64,000 nt of DNA from Pyrinomonadaceae bacterium (GCA_019694345.1 JAIBCA010000001.1:1-64000), one strand, 5' to 3'. Positions 9,769 to 18,736 are shown, numbered from the stretch's first letter. Notes: generated by a model not told the origin, from the sequence alone. Program-made: numbers and translations.

Positions 9769-10470
9769 TTTTTCGAGAGCCGCTTGAAGTTCGGCCAGTT
9801 TTTCGCGGAAATGATCTTCGTCACCGTCGGCATCAACGTAGATCGGGTCTCCGCACAGCGCCTTTCCGTAGGTGAAAGGGTAAGGTATCTGCATTCGGTC
9901 CCAACTTGGCAGGCAATAGTAGCGTCTCAATCTACCCGTCATCGGTATTATCGGATTTCCGGTCTTCTGGGCGAGCGAGATGGCTCCGGCCTTGGCAATA
10001 TGGCGCGGCCCACGGGGCCCATCGACGGTCAGTGTGACCGGAATGCCACGGCGAAGCAATTTGATCATTTTTGCGAGTGCCTCACGGCCACCTCGCGACG
10101 ACGATCCGCGGACAATGCCATAGCCGAACCGCTGACCGATACGTGCAATATATTCGCCGTCGAAGCTTTTGGACGCGAGCCCAACCAGACCGCGGCCGCG
10201 CAAAAAATAGGTGCCGACAAAGAGTTGGTCGTGCCAATACGCTATGATCGGGGTCTTGCCCTGACGACGTGCCGCTTCGAAAGGGTCTTCGTCAAACATA
10301 TCGACTCTCAACGTCGAGCAGAGCAGCGTCATCACGGCGGAAAAGACTAACTCAGCCAGATAGATCGTCATCCGCTGCTTGAACGAATACTTATCGAGCG
10401 GTGCCCGTGTGTAGATGTCGTCGGTGCTTTTGGTCACTAGGTTCGGTCCAGAATAGAAAAGTAGTAGCAA
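9754..10470 (-). CDS. DUF374 / lysophospholipid-acyltransferase-like protein
   Basis: A 238-residue protein of the LPLAT-like superfamily: PIIAYWHDQLFVGTYFL holds the acceptor His-x4-Asp-like motif, followed by RGSSSRGGREALAKMIKLL and VTLTVDGPRGPRHIAKAGA, which together are typical of DUF374. An N-terminal hydrophobic segment (MTIYLAELVFSAVMTLLCS) suggests membrane attachment. Related proteins acylate lipid A precursors or lysophospholipids; the substrate here is unknown. The first dozen residues are uncertain because no good Shine-Dalgarno separates the possible starts. Confidence 0.82.
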   Translation of the reverse strand: MLLLFYSGPNLVTKSTDDIYTRAPLDKYSFKQRMTIYLAELVFSAVMTLLCSTLRVDMFDEDPFEAARRQGKTPIIAYWHDQLFVGTYFLRGRGLVGLASKSFDGEYIARIGQRFGYGIVRGSSSRGGREALAKMIKLLRRGIPVTLTVDGPRGPRHIAKAGAISLAQKTGNPIIPMTGRLRRYYCLPSWDRMQIPYPFTYGKALCGDPIYVDADGDEDHFREKLAELQAALEKLSDD

Positions 10471-10538
10471 CTTGGGGTATTATTTGCAACAACAGCAATA
10501 CTCATTTCGTAATTTAGCTTAGTGCCCGCGGCCTGAAT

Positions 10539-11345
10539 ATGCAGCGACGAATATTGATCATTGACGACCACGACGATCTGGCGACCTCGCTCGAAGAGGT
10601 CTTCACGCACGTTGGACACTATGTCAAGGTCGTCGAAGATCGGGCATCGGCACTTGCGATCGACGACATCAGCAGTTTCGACGTAGTGATCACCGATCTT
10701 GACGTCGACAGCCTCGCGCCGGATCCACTGAATGTCAACGTGCCGGTATGCCTGCCGGCAACGCTCAACGGCCACGAAGGCGAACGGCTCAAGGCATTCA
10801 AGATCTGCGCGGCGAATTTCAGACGCGACGAATTTGATGAGGACGAGCTGAAAAACCTCGTCGCAACGATACTTGATTACAAGATAAAGTTCGTCGATAA
10901 GGCCGAGACGGTCGCAAAACTCCACGAGAATATCGAGTTTGAATTGCCGTCGGCCATCTCGTTAATGAGCATCGTGCTCGACTATCTGATGAAGCGTGTC
11001 GAGAAACTCGGTGTCATTAAACCTGAAAGATCTAACCTATTCGTCGCACTTGATGAAGCGTTCGTCAATGCCGTAAAGCACGGCAATAAATACGACTCGC
11101 AAAAGCTCGTCCGTATCGCGGCCGAGGTGTCGAAGGACGAAGCAAGATTTACGATTGAGGACGAAGGCGAGGGTTTTGACGTTAAGAATATCCCGGACCC
11201 GTTAGACCCGCAGAACCTGTTTAAGACCTCAGGACGAGGCGTGTTGTTCATTTACAACATTATGGACGAGGTTAAGTACAACGACCGCGGCAACCGTTTG
11301 ACGATGGTCAAAAAGGCGGCCGAACCGGCAGACGACGTGTCTTGA
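10539..11345 (+). CDS. receiver domain fused to RsbW-like HATPase
   Basis: A 268-residue fusion. Residues 1-115 are a receiver domain (RILIIDDHDDLA with the acidic pair, VVITDLDVD with the phosphoacceptor Asp) but the region that usually bears the switch lysine reads CAANFRRDEFDEDE, so switching may be altered. Residues about 145-262 are a GHKL ATPase: VALDEAFVNAVKHGNKYD is the N box, TIEDEGEGFD the G1 box, SGRGVLFIYNIMDEV the G2 region. There is no histidine-phosphotransfer helix, so this resembles an anti-sigma-factor serine kinase under phospho-control rather than a sensor kinase. No partner anti-anti-sigma factor is adjacent. Confidence 0.85.
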   Translation: MQRRILIIDDHDDLATSLEEVFTHVGHYVKVVEDRASALAIDDISSFDVVITDLDVDSLAPDPLNVNVPVCLPATLNGHEGERLKAFKICAANFRRDEFDEDELKNLVATILDYKIKFVDKAETVAKLHENIEFELPSAISLMSIVLDYLMKRVEKLGVIKPERSNLFVALDEAFVNAVKHGNKYDSQKLVRIAAEVSKDEARFTIEDEGEGFDVKNIPDPLDPQNLFKTSGRGVLFIYNIMDEVKYNDRGNRLTMVKKAAEPADDVS

Positions 11346-11435
11346 GACAGGGTAAGGTCAACCCCTGAACCAAACTGTTTACTTGAATTCCAGACGTTAT
11401 GCGTCTTGATCGAATAATGGCTGTCTCATGAGACA
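11338..11435. repeat. pair of TGTCT-AGACA inverted repeats
   Basis: TGTCT-TG-AGACA occurs at 11338-11349, overlapping the stop codon of the receiver/ATPase gene, and the perfect 14-base palindrome TGTCTCATGAGACA occurs at 11422-11435. The second copy lies 44 bases before nadE. Two copies of the same arms in one 98-base stretch suggest a dimeric regulator's binding sites for nadE, although chance cannot be excluded. Confidence 0.35.
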
Positions 11436-11478
11436 ACCGTCACCATTGCCATACTGTGATTCCAGGAAACCTGCCTAG

Positions 11479-13140
11479 ATGAAAGTCACTATCGCCCAGA
11501 TCAACACAACCAACGGTGACCTCGCCGGCAATACCGCCAAGGTGATCGCGGCGATCGAAAAGGCCCGTTACGATGGCTCAAACCTGGTCGTTTTCCCGGA
11601 GGTCGTTACACATGGTTATACCTCACAGGATTGGTTTCAGGACTCCGACATCATCAGTTCCGCCCTCGATCCCCTCGAGAGCATCATCGCAGCGACACGA
11701 GGCATAACGGCCGTGGTCGGCACGATCCGGCCGAATGACGAAAAGGACGGCCGCCGGCTATACAATGCGGCCGCGGTCATTCACGACGGCCGGCTTTTGG
11801 GGTTTGCCGACAAGACGCTTTTGCCCGAGTACGACGTTTTCGACGACCCGCGTTATTTCGAGCCTTCCGATCATCGCCGAATTTTTGAGGTGGACGGCGT
11901 CAAACTCGGCGTCGTCGTTTGCGAAGATTTTTGGAACGATAAGACCTTTTGGAAGGAGCGTTTGTACGAGAGCGATCCGACCGATGAGGTGATCGAAATG
12001 GGTGCCGACATCATCGTGTCGGTCAACGCCTCGCCGTACAACAAGGGCAAGATCAAGCTCCGCTGCGATATGGTCGCCCACCGGGCCAAACTGCAGAAAA
12101 AGCCGATCGTTTTCGTCAATCTGGTCGGCGGCAACGATGGGATCATCTTCGATGGTGCAAGCCTCATCGCCGATGAGGAAGGTGACATCATCCTCCAGGC
12201 TTCGGCATTCGAGGAGTTTGTTGAGACCGTCGAACTCGATGTCCGCAAGCCCGATTCGCGCGGGATCACGGGCAGCGAGATCGACTCGATCCATCGTGCA
12301 CTGGTGCTCGGTATCCGCGACTACGCCGCTAAGAATGGATTCAAAAAGGCGGTTCTTGGCCTATCGGGCGGCATCGATTCCGCACTGGTCGCCGCCCTCG
12401 CTGCCGAGGCTTTGGGGCCGGACAACTTGCTTTGCGTTATGATGCCGTCGCCGTTCTCGTCTGAGGGCAGCGTCAAGGACAGCGAGGAGCTTGTAAAAAA
12501 TCTCGGCTGCGAATCACGCGTCGAGCCGATCTCCGACGCCTACACAGTTCTGCTCGAACAGCTTGACCTAAATAGCCCTACTAAAAGCGGTGACAGCCTT
12601 GCGGCCGAGAATATGCAATCCCGCATTCGCGGCGTGATCCTGATGGCGATATCCAATGCCGAGGGTCATTTGCTGTTGACGACCGGAAATAAGAGCGAAC
12701 TCGCGGTCGGTTACTGTACGCTTTACGGCGACACTAACGGCGGTCTTGCCGTGCTCGGAGACGTGCTCAAGACCGAGGTCTGGCAGATCGCCCGCCAGAT
12801 CAACTCGAATGCTGGACGCGAGATGATCCCGGAAAAGATCATCGCAAAGAAACCCTCCGCCGAGCTCGCGCCTAACCAGTTCGACCAAGACAGTCTGCCG
12901 CCATACGAGCTGATGGACCCGATCCTGAAAATGTACTTCGAGCAAAAGGCATCGCCCGCTGAGATCATCGCCGCCGGTCATGACGCTGAACGCGTCTTTT
13001 GGATTCTGAACAAGGTCGAGCACCCGGCGAACGAGTTCAAACGCCAACAACTACCGCCGACACTCATCATCTCCAAAAACGCTATAGGTGTTGGCCGTCG
13101 CCGTCCGATCACGCATAAATACCGCCGGACAGCCAATTGA
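11479..13140 (+). CDS. nadE: glutamine-dependent NAD+ synthetase
   Basis: Last step of NAD synthesis: amidates deamido-NAD using ammonia released from glutamine. The 553-residue protein has an N-terminal nitrilase-type glutaminase with the Glu-Lys-Cys triad visible (VVFPEVVTHGY, ADKTLLPEYDVFDD, GVVVCEDFWND), and a C-terminal synthetase domain with the PP-loop LGLSGGIDSALVAAL and TTGNKSELAVGYCTLYGD. Length and order match bacterial two-domain NadE. The start at 11479 gives MKVTIAQINTTNGD, the expected N-terminus. The upstream gap holds the paired palindromes. Confidence 0.95.
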   Translation: MKVTIAQINTTNGDLAGNTAKVIAAIEKARYDGSNLVVFPEVVTHGYTSQDWFQDSDIISSALDPLESIIAATRGITAVVGTIRPNDEKDGRRLYNAAAVIHDGRLLGFADKTLLPEYDVFDDPRYFEPSDHRRIFEVDGVKLGVVVCEDFWNDKTFWKERLYESDPTDEVIEMGADIIVSVNASPYNKGKIKLRCDMVAHRAKLQKKPIVFVNLVGGNDGIIFDGASLIADEEGDIILQASAFEEFVETVELDVRKPDSRGITGSEIDSIHRALVLGIRDYAAKNGFKKAVLGLSGGIDSALVAALAAEALGPDNLLCVMMPSPFSSEGSVKDSEELVKNLGCESRVEPISDAYTVLLEQLDLNSPTKSGDSLAAENMQSRIRGVILMAISNAEGHLLLTTGNKSELAVGYCTLYGDTNGGLAVLGDVLKTEVWQIARQINSNAGREMIPEKIIAKKPSAELAPNQFDQDSLPPYELMDPILKMYFEQKASPAEIIAAGHDAERVFWILNKVEHPANEFKRQQLPPTLIISKNAIGVGRRRPITHKYRRTAN

Positions 13141-13244
13141 ACGTTTCGAATATCTAGGCAAGGGAACTCACAGAACCAGTGAAAGTGTAAGGGGCCTTTC
13201 TACCATAATACTGCGGGTCTGTTGCGGCCGACGATGGCCTCTTG

Positions 13245-13275
13245 TTGACGCCGATCACTCTTCGCTTTGTGATCG
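13245..13275 (+). promoter_or_regulatory. possible promoter with inverted repeat upstream of the Cys-rich protein gene
   Basis: TTGACG (13245-13250), a 17-base spacer and TGTGAT (13268-13273) resemble a weak sigma-70 promoter. A 7-bp inverted repeat CGATCAC / GTGATCG (13252-13258, 13269-13275) overlaps the spacer and -10. It would give a leader of about 100 bases. The rest of the 240-base gap after nadE shows nothing else recognisable. Confidence 0.3.
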
Positions 13276-13382
13276 TCGCAAAATTTGAGATCGATAAGTT
13301 GCGATTTTCTGCAAGTTAGGAGCGCGGTGCCGTTCTAATGGGCAGTGGTAATTACTGCAGCTTTTGAAGGAAGGAGAACCAT

Positions 13383-13946
13383 ATGCCCAGATTTGACAGT
13401 CCGCTGAATGATATCAAGATCGCGAGCCCGTGCCCGGCCAACTGGGACGATATGTACGGTGACGGGCGAAAGCGCTTTTGCGGCGAGTGTAAGCTCAATG
13501 TTTACAACCTCTCGGGAATGACCAGGGAAGAGGCAGAGAGGCTTGTAACCAACGCCGAGGGCCGCTTGTGCGTCAGGTTTTTCCAGCGTGCCGACGGCTC
13601 TGTGATCACCGCTGATTGTCCTGTCGGTTGGGCGAGGATCAAGCAGCGGACGCGGGTTTACGCTACCGCCGCATTTTCGCTTGTTATGGCTTTGCTCACA
13701 GGTGTGTTTTTTGCAACTCTTTTTTCTAAGCCCAAGGTCAGGATCGGCACATTGGCAGGTCTCGCGACGCCGACACCGATGCCGCTAATGGGGGCCGTCG
13801 CCCTTCCACCGAGTTCGAACAGCAACACTAAGCAAAGAGAGAAGCCAACGCCCGTAATGGGCAATTTCGTAACGCCGGCAAAGAAAGCCGCACCGATACG
13901 AGAGGTCAAGGGTGACATCTCAAGCGGTCACGACGAAGATATCTAG
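13383..13946 (+). CDS. Cys-rich N-domain membrane protein, function unknown
   Basis: A 187-residue protein. Residues 10-85 contain a conserved cysteine framework: IASPCPANWDDMYGDGRKRFCGECKLNVYNLSGMT (Cys18, then C-x2-C), GRLCVRFFQR and ITADCPVGW. I associate this module with uncharacterised proteins of Acidobacteria; five spaced cysteines suggest metal or redox binding. A transmembrane helix follows at about 95-117, then a Pro/Thr-rich tail. An excellent AAGGAAGGAG precedes the ATG at six bases. Convergent with the VWA gene, with only one base between stops. Confidence 0.7.
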   Translation: MPRFDSPLNDIKIASPCPANWDDMYGDGRKRFCGECKLNVYNLSGMTREEAERLVTNAEGRLCVRFFQRADGSVITADCPVGWARIKQRTRVYATAAFSLVMALLTGVFFATLFSKPKVRIGTLAGLATPTPMPLMGAVALPPSSNSNTKQREKPTPVMGNFVTPAKKAAPIREVKGDISSGHDEDI

Positions 13947-13947
13947 C

Positions 13948-15066
13948 TCAGTTCTTAACGAAATATCCTTGTCGGGCTCGTACGCGCAGGCCGGTACTCG
14001 TTTGCAGCCCGACATCGAGTTTGACGAATTTATTCAGCGGAAAATCACCGTCCGAATAGAACTGCAAAAGATACTGCGACCTCAATTCATTTCCTAACTG
14101 GCGAAAGATGCGTTCAAGTATCTCGGTGTTTTTGCGGCCGTTGTTGCCGTTCTGATACTCGTCTTTGGTATCGATCGGTTGAAATTTCGGCAGGAATGCC
14201 GTTCCGCCAGTCTCGTCAGCGAACTTCTGCATATTCTCCTGTCCGAAAACGCTGATCTGGTTCAATTGGAAGGAACTGCCGGCCGGATTGATGGAATAAA
14301 AGACCGTATCCGCGTTTTGTAGTGCCTTGAGCACACGGAGGCGTTCCTGTGAACTGGCTTCGTTTCGCGACTTGACGGTCAGTTGGTAAAGTTCCTTGGT
14401 CGTTAGCGAGTTTATCTTTTCGCCAGCTCGTTTGTAGCCGTCCTGGATCGCTTTTGATATCCGTTTACTGTTGGTGTCCTCGCCGTCCGAAATGACGACG
14501 ATAACGCGTCGGGTGCCGTCCGGGGCATTCTTTTGCAGATACTCGGCGGCGGCACCAACCGTGTCGTAAAACGCGGTAAATTCCTTGGTCGGAACTATCG
14601 ATCGCACCGCTGCGGCCGACGCCTCGGCAGTATTTCTGCCCTGGACAAGGATCGGGCTGGCACCGATCGTAAAGATCGTAGCACGATCGCCCGGCCGCAT
14701 TACTTCCTGAAGGAATTTCGCGGCCGTGTCCTGTTGAAACTTGAACATTGGGCTCGTGGTGGCCGAAATATCAAAAAGAAGGGCGATTTCGAGCGGGACG
14801 TTCTCCGCGGTGCCGATGCTGTCGATGTTCTGAGGGCGGTTCTCTTCGGTAAGACGAAAGTCGCCGGCCTTAAGTCCGAGCACGGGCGAACCGTTCGGGT
14901 CGGTCACCGAGACTGGCACCACCACCAGCCTCGATTCGACCTTAATGATGTCGTCATCGGGCGTTGAAGCGGGCGTTGGTGACGCGGTCTGACCATACGC
15001 CGCTAAAGTCGCCCCAAATGCGGCCGTGGCCAGGAACAATGTACGTACGAGCCAATTGATTAGCAT
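13948..15066 (-). CDS. secreted VWA-domain protein ('VWFA-related acidobacterial' type)
   Basis: From the ATG at 15066 a 372-residue protein with a signal peptide (MLINWLVRTLFLATAAFGATLAAYGQ), a Ser/Thr/Pro linker, a family-typical beta-domain (VVVPVSVTDPNGSPVLGLKAGDF) and a VWA domain with MIDAS-like residues in ALLFDISATTSPMF (DxSxT-like, D-I-S-A-T) and VIVVISDGEDTNS. This architecture is typical of the many secreted VWA proteins of Acidobacteria. The ligand is unknown. It follows ompA on the same strand, with a terminator-like hairpin between. Confidence 0.85.
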   Translation of the reverse strand: MLINWLVRTLFLATAAFGATLAAYGQTASPTPASTPDDDIIKVESRLVVVPVSVTDPNGSPVLGLKAGDFRLTEENRPQNIDSIGTAENVPLEIALLFDISATTSPMFKFQQDTAAKFLQEVMRPGDRATIFTIGASPILVQGRNTAEASAAAVRSIVPTKEFTAFYDTVGAAAEYLQKNAPDGTRRVIVVISDGEDTNSKRISKAIQDGYKRAGEKINSLTTKELYQLTVKSRNEASSQERLRVLKALQNADTVFYSINPAGSSFQLNQISVFGQENMQKFADETGGTAFLPKFQPIDTKDEYQNGNNGRKNTEILERIFRQLGNELRSQYLLQFYSDGDFPLNKFVKLDVGLQTSTGLRVRARQGYFVKN

Positions 15067-15080
15067 CCGGATCTTTGAAA

Positions 15081-15130
15081 ATTGAAAAGGGCGCCTTGGA
15101 CGCGGCATGCTTCGCCGGTTCAAAGCGCCC
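15081..15130 (-). terminator. terminator between OmpA-family gene and VWA gene
   Basis: On the minus strand GGGCGC and GCGCCC arms (15089-15094, 15125-15130) with further pairing inside are followed by TTTTCAATTTT, giving an imperfect intrinsic terminator after the OmpA-family gene. It may be leaky, allowing some read-through into the VWA gene. Confidence 0.5.
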
Positions 15131-15145
15131 CACTGAATTGCGGTC

Positions 15146-16108
15146 TTACTGATCGTTCGAGTTCGAGGCCTTTACTTCGACGTTTTGATTGATGCCGCGG
15201 CTGACCATCAATTTTACCTCGACACGGCGATTCTGAGCTCGGCCTTCTGGGGTCGTATTGTCGGCGACGGCCTGAAGTTCGCCGTAGCCGTACGATGTGC
15301 TCATTCTACGCAGCGGAATATTGTGTGTCTCGATCAGATAGTCCTTGACTGCTTGGGCACGACGTTCGCTGAGGGCTTTGTTCTTTCGGGCATCGCCCTC
15401 GGCCGATGCAAAACCGGTCACCTCGATGACGTATCCTTTGAGCGTCACGGCGGTAGCTGCGACCTGGTCGAGAGAGGCTTTGCCCTCAGCTGACAGGACA
15501 GCACTGCCAACCTTAAAGTTGACCGTCGCAGTGGACTGAACCACATAATCATCGAGATCCGTGATGCGCTTGTTGGTTGCGTTGACGCCGGCGACCGCGG
15601 CGTCGGCGGTGTCTTGAGCAGCTTTTGCTCCGCCCTTCGCGGCGTTCGAGATCGCCATCAGTTCATCGATCTGACCGGAGACACGCTGGGCGTTCTGCTC
15701 AGCGGCCGTCAAACGCTCTTCGGCCGGCGATACGCGGGCGTCGATCGATTGAGCAGTCGCCAGATTGCTCTTGTCAAAACGTATCTTGCTGGCAGCAAGG
15801 CTGCCGGACGCATCGCCGACGCCTTCAGCCTCAAGGTTAAGCCCACGAACTATAGCACTCACGGGGTATTTTTCGCCGCCAAAAAGGCTGTTGTTCTTGA
15901 CGCTGGCGTTACTGCCGATCACCACCTTGGTATCGACACCGACCGTGTCGCGGACAATAAAGGTCGTGTCATTTTCCTTGGAGACGACCACGCCCTTGAT
16001 CTTGTATTTTTGACCCGCGGTCAACGCCCGCAGTTGGGCACCCTGGGCAAAAAGGCTGACAGCCCCGATGGAAATGGCAATTGCGATTACCGAAATTCTC
16101 TTGAACAT
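15146..16108 (-). CDS. OmpA-family outer-membrane/peptidoglycan-binding protein
   Basis: A 320-residue secreted protein: signal peptide (MFKRISVIAIAISIGAVSLFAQG), an N-terminal beta-rich region (YKIKGVVVSKENDTTFIVRD, a DUF5666-like pattern), an alanine-rich helical stretch (about 140-195, probable coiled coil), and a C-terminal OmpA peptidoglycan-binding domain with VNFKVGSAVLSAEGKASLD, VTGFASAEGDARKNKALSERR and YGYGELQAVADNTTPEGRAQNRRVEVKL split here for clarity. The start at 16108 has AGGAGAT five bases upstream. No classical N-terminal eight-strand barrel is present, so it is OmpA-like only at its C-terminus. Confidence 0.85.
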   Translation of the reverse strand: MFKRISVIAIAISIGAVSLFAQGAQLRALTAGQKYKIKGVVVSKENDTTFIVRDTVGVDTKVVIGSNASVKNNSLFGGEKYPVSAIVRGLNLEAEGVGDASGSLAASKIRFDKSNLATAQSIDARVSPAEERLTAAEQNAQRVSGQIDELMAISNAAKGGAKAAQDTADAAVAGVNATNKRITDLDDYVVQSTATVNFKVGSAVLSAEGKASLDQVAATAVTLKGYVIEVTGFASAEGDARKNKALSERRAQAVKDYLIETHNIPLRRMSTSYGYGELQAVADNTTPEGRAQNRRVEVKLMVSRGINQNVEVKASNSNDQ

Positions 16109-16449
16109 AAGTATCTCCTGTGAAAAATGCCGCTGATAGAGATTCAACAACGAAAAGTTAGACGCCGATCAACCGCGAGGGGTTGTCACTGATCCGAAAT
16201 TCAATTCGTGAGGACTGAAATTCGGCGAGGTCGGCCGTTTGAAAACGAAACTACTCTTATTAGTACAGTCACCCGAAACGGAAAAAAAATGCATTTCAGC
16301 CGCAAAGCCTCCGAAAATTTTTTCGGGCTCGAAGTCAAAGGTTGTACTGACGAAAAGGACGCGAACAAACAACCCTATTATAACGCACCCGACGCCAACA
16401 ATGCCATAGCATATTATTGGCGTCGGAGCACGGTAAATGTTCAGTTTCG
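16109..16449 (-). promoter_or_regulatory. gap upstream of the OmpA-family gene with hairpin and -10-like box
   Basis: No gene is supported in these 341 bases. A 10-bp perfect inverted repeat (CCGACGCCAA 16389-16398 / TTGGCGTCGG 16417-16426) with a small inner stem lies just after the E2 gene. On the minus strand, a perfect TATAAT (16377-16382) follows it. This could be a terminator for the E2 gene with a promoter for the OmpA-family gene right behind, giving a leader of about 260 bases. The -35 is poor. A second palindrome, CCGAAAATTTTTTCGG, is at 16311-16326. Confidence 0.35.
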
Positions 16450-18180
16450 TTAGTATGTGAATTGATTGGTCTCAAGGAAATTCTTGAGAAACGCCAAAAA
16501 CTTCTCGGCATCCGCTCCGTCAACAACGCGATGATCATAGGTCAGCGCGAAGTAAGCCATCTGGCGGATTGCGATATAGTCATCGCCTTCGGAAGATGTC
16601 AGGACCTTGGCCCTTTTCTCGATAGTTCCGACACACAGAATAGCCACTTGCGGCTGATTGATGATCGGCGTTCCGTAAAGACCACCAAAAACGCCCGGAT
16701 TGGTTATCGTGAACGTGCCACCCTGGACCTCGTTCGGGCTGAGTTTTTTGGTGCGGGCACGATCAGCAAGGTCATTTGCGGTAACCGCCAACTGCGATAG
16801 TGAGAGCGTGTCAGCCTGTTTGATAACGGGAACGATCAAGCCCCAATCAAGAGCGACCGCCATCCCGAGGTTGATGTCTCCCTTGTAGATGATCTGATCT
16901 CCGTCGACCTGACTGTTGACGATTCGAAATTCGCGAATTGCCGCAGTCACGGCCTGAAAGATGAACGGCATGAAAGTTAGCTTCGTACCGAACTTGGCCT
17001 GAAAGTCAGCCTGATGTGCCGCTCGAAACTTAGCCACATTGGTCATGTCGATCTCGTAAACGCTGGTAACGTGTGCCGAGGTCCGCTTTGAGAACGTCAT
17101 GTGGTCGGCGATCTTCTTTCTCATCACCGACATTTTTTCGATCCGGTCATCGACGGTCGTATGAACGGGCGGCGGCGTGTAAGTTGCCGGCGGTGCGGCC
17201 GCAGCGTTGGCCGCCGCAACCGGAGCGGAAATGGCCGAGGCCCCTTTGACTAGCAGATCCTGAGGGCGAAGTGCTGCACCAGTTTCGATAAAAGCCAAAA
17301 TGTCACCCTTGGTCACACGGCCGCTGATGCCAGAGCCCGGGATACGGGTGATGTCGATGCCGTGTTCGCGGGCGATATTGCGGACCAGCGGGCTTGATCT
17401 TGTTCGACGGAGTTCGTCCAGCGATGTGTTGCCGTTAGCGGCGGTGGCCTTCGCGATCACGGGGGCTGTCAATGGTATTATGGGTTCAGCCGGAGACTGA
17501 ACCATGTCGGAAGGCGTGTGGATGACCGCTGGCACTTCAGCAGCAGGTTTTGGCGTAGGTGCTCCGCCACTGGGCCCGACTAGGGCCAATACTGAACCAA
17601 CTTCGACGGTCTGGCCCTCGTCAACGCTGATCGAAAGCAATACCCCAGCTGACGGCGACGGCACCTCGGCATCGACCTTGTCTGTCGAGATCTCAAGCAG
17701 CGGCTCGTCCTTTTCGACGTTGTCGCCAACCGACTTCAGCCACTTTGAAACGGTGCCTTCGGTTATCGACTCGCCCATCTGTGGCATCACGACCTCCGCG
17801 GCGTCACCTGCGATCACAGTAACAGGTTCAGGAGATTTGGCGGCGGGCGGTTCAGGACCAGCCTCCGGTTGAACCTCGGCGGCGACGGCCGTTTCGGCGA
17901 TCGGTGCTGGCGCAGGTGCGGTGATTGTTGCCCCGGCTTCGTCTTCGGCCCCGATGACGGCGACTACCGTTCCAACTTCGACAGTTTCACCTTCTAGGTG
18001 TCGGATCTCTAACAAAATTCCGGCCCCAGGGCTTGGTACTTCGGCATCGACCTTGTCGGTCGATATCTCGAGTACAGGTTCGTCCTTGTCAACCCTTTCG
18101 CCGACCTGCTTCAACCATTTTGAAACCGTTCCCTCGGTTATCGATTCGCCCATCTGTGGCATCACGACTTCTAAACTCAT
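16450..18180 (-). CDS. sucB: dihydrolipoamide acyltransferase, 2-oxoacid dehydrogenase E2 (SucB-like)
   Basis: Carries acyl groups on swinging lipoyl arms in a 2-oxoacid dehydrogenase complex; the succinyltransferase of 2-oxoglutarate dehydrogenase is most likely but pyruvate or branched-chain activity is possible. The 576-residue protein has two lipoyl domains (EISTDKVDAEVPSPGAGI near 40-60 and EISTDKVDAEVPSPSAGV near 165-185), Pro/Ala linkers, an E3-binding domain (SPLVRNIAREHGIDITRIPG), and a catalytic domain ending with the active-site TYDHRVVDGADAEKFL. GGGAGATCT precedes the ATG. E3 (lpd) is at 25,772 but E1 is not in the window. Confidence 0.9.
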   Translation of the reverse strand: MSLEVVMPQMGESITEGTVSKWLKQVGERVDKDEPVLEISTDKVDAEVPSPGAGILLEIRHLEGETVEVGTVVAVIGAEDEAGATITAPAPAPIAETAVAAEVQPEAGPEPPAAKSPEPVTVIAGDAAEVVMPQMGESITEGTVSKWLKSVGDNVEKDEPLLEISTDKVDAEVPSPSAGVLLSISVDEGQTVEVGSVLALVGPSGGAPTPKPAAEVPAVIHTPSDMVQSPAEPIIPLTAPVIAKATAANGNTSLDELRRTRSSPLVRNIAREHGIDITRIPGSGISGRVTKGDILAFIETGAALRPQDLLVKGASAISAPVAAANAAAAPPATYTPPPVHTTVDDRIEKMSVMRKKIADHMTFSKRTSAHVTSVYEIDMTNVAKFRAAHQADFQAKFGTKLTFMPFIFQAVTAAIREFRIVNSQVDGDQIIYKGDINLGMAVALDWGLIVPVIKQADTLSLSQLAVTANDLADRARTKKLSPNEVQGGTFTITNPGVFGGLYGTPIINQPQVAILCVGTIEKRAKVLTSSEGDDYIAIRQMAYFALTYDHRVVDGADAEKFLAFLKNFLETNQFTY

Positions 18181-18307
18181 AAGATCTCCCGGTGCTAAGT
18201 AGCGCCTAACGGCAAAATCATCAATTAATTAGAATACTAGAAAAGTACGGTCTGATAAAATACGGCACCGGAGATTTGAGCGAAGCGGGACCTGCCGTAC
18301 ATTGGGT

Positions 18308-18736
18308 TCAGGCTGATCTGTATCGATGGATCAAATCGAACAGCTCGTTGACACCAGAGATCGACGCGGGGATCAGCACGCTCCGCCCGTCCTTGCTCTT
18401 GATGACGATGTGCTCACGCTGCCGCTCCGTCTCTTTGCGTACCGATTCCATTTCGCTCCATTTGCATGAGAATTTTCGATATTCGATCCCGTATTGATAG
18501 ACCTTGACCAAGTTCTTTCTCTGAATGACCCACGAGAACATCGTGACAACGTAAACGATCAGAAATGCAGTTGCGAGGAGGAAATATCCAAATTGCTGCC
18601 TCAGATAAAATGCGAACATCATAGCCAGGAAAAACAGGAACGAGAGCACGGCTACAAATACCGCCCGCTGGAGATATGACGGGTGTATCCCAAAAATGCT
18701 GACCAATCGGCCAATTCCATTTGACGAAGTGGACAT
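18308..18736 (-). CDS. two-TM protein with PH-like cytoplasmic domain
   Basis: A 142-residue protein with two predicted membrane helices (about 24-45 and 50-72: VFVAVLSFLFFLAMMFAF and YFLLATAFLIVYVVTMFSW), then a beta-rich segment (VKVYQYGIEYRKFSCKWSEM through HIVIKSKDGRSVLIPASI) that looks like a bacterial PH domain. No specific function is known to me. It lies between the E2 gene and the divergent peptidase gene and appears to be alone. Confidence 0.65.
   Translation of the reverse strand: MSTSSNGIGRLVSIFGIHPSYLQRAVFVAVLSFLFFLAMMFAFYLRQQFGYFLLATAFLIVYVVTMFSWVIQRKNLVKVYQYGIEYRKFSCKWSEMESVRKETERQREHIVIKSKDGRSVLIPASISGVNELFDLIHRYRSA

Noticed and set aside
13088-13288. 66-codon frame overlapping the 3' end of nadE
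   Set aside because: No ribosome-binding site and no motif; the gap looks like promoter sequence.
16208-16453. 81-codon plus-strand frame in the gap before the OmpA-family gene
   Set aside because: No Shine-Dalgarno, no recognisable motif, and it overlaps the end of the E2 gene and the hairpin.
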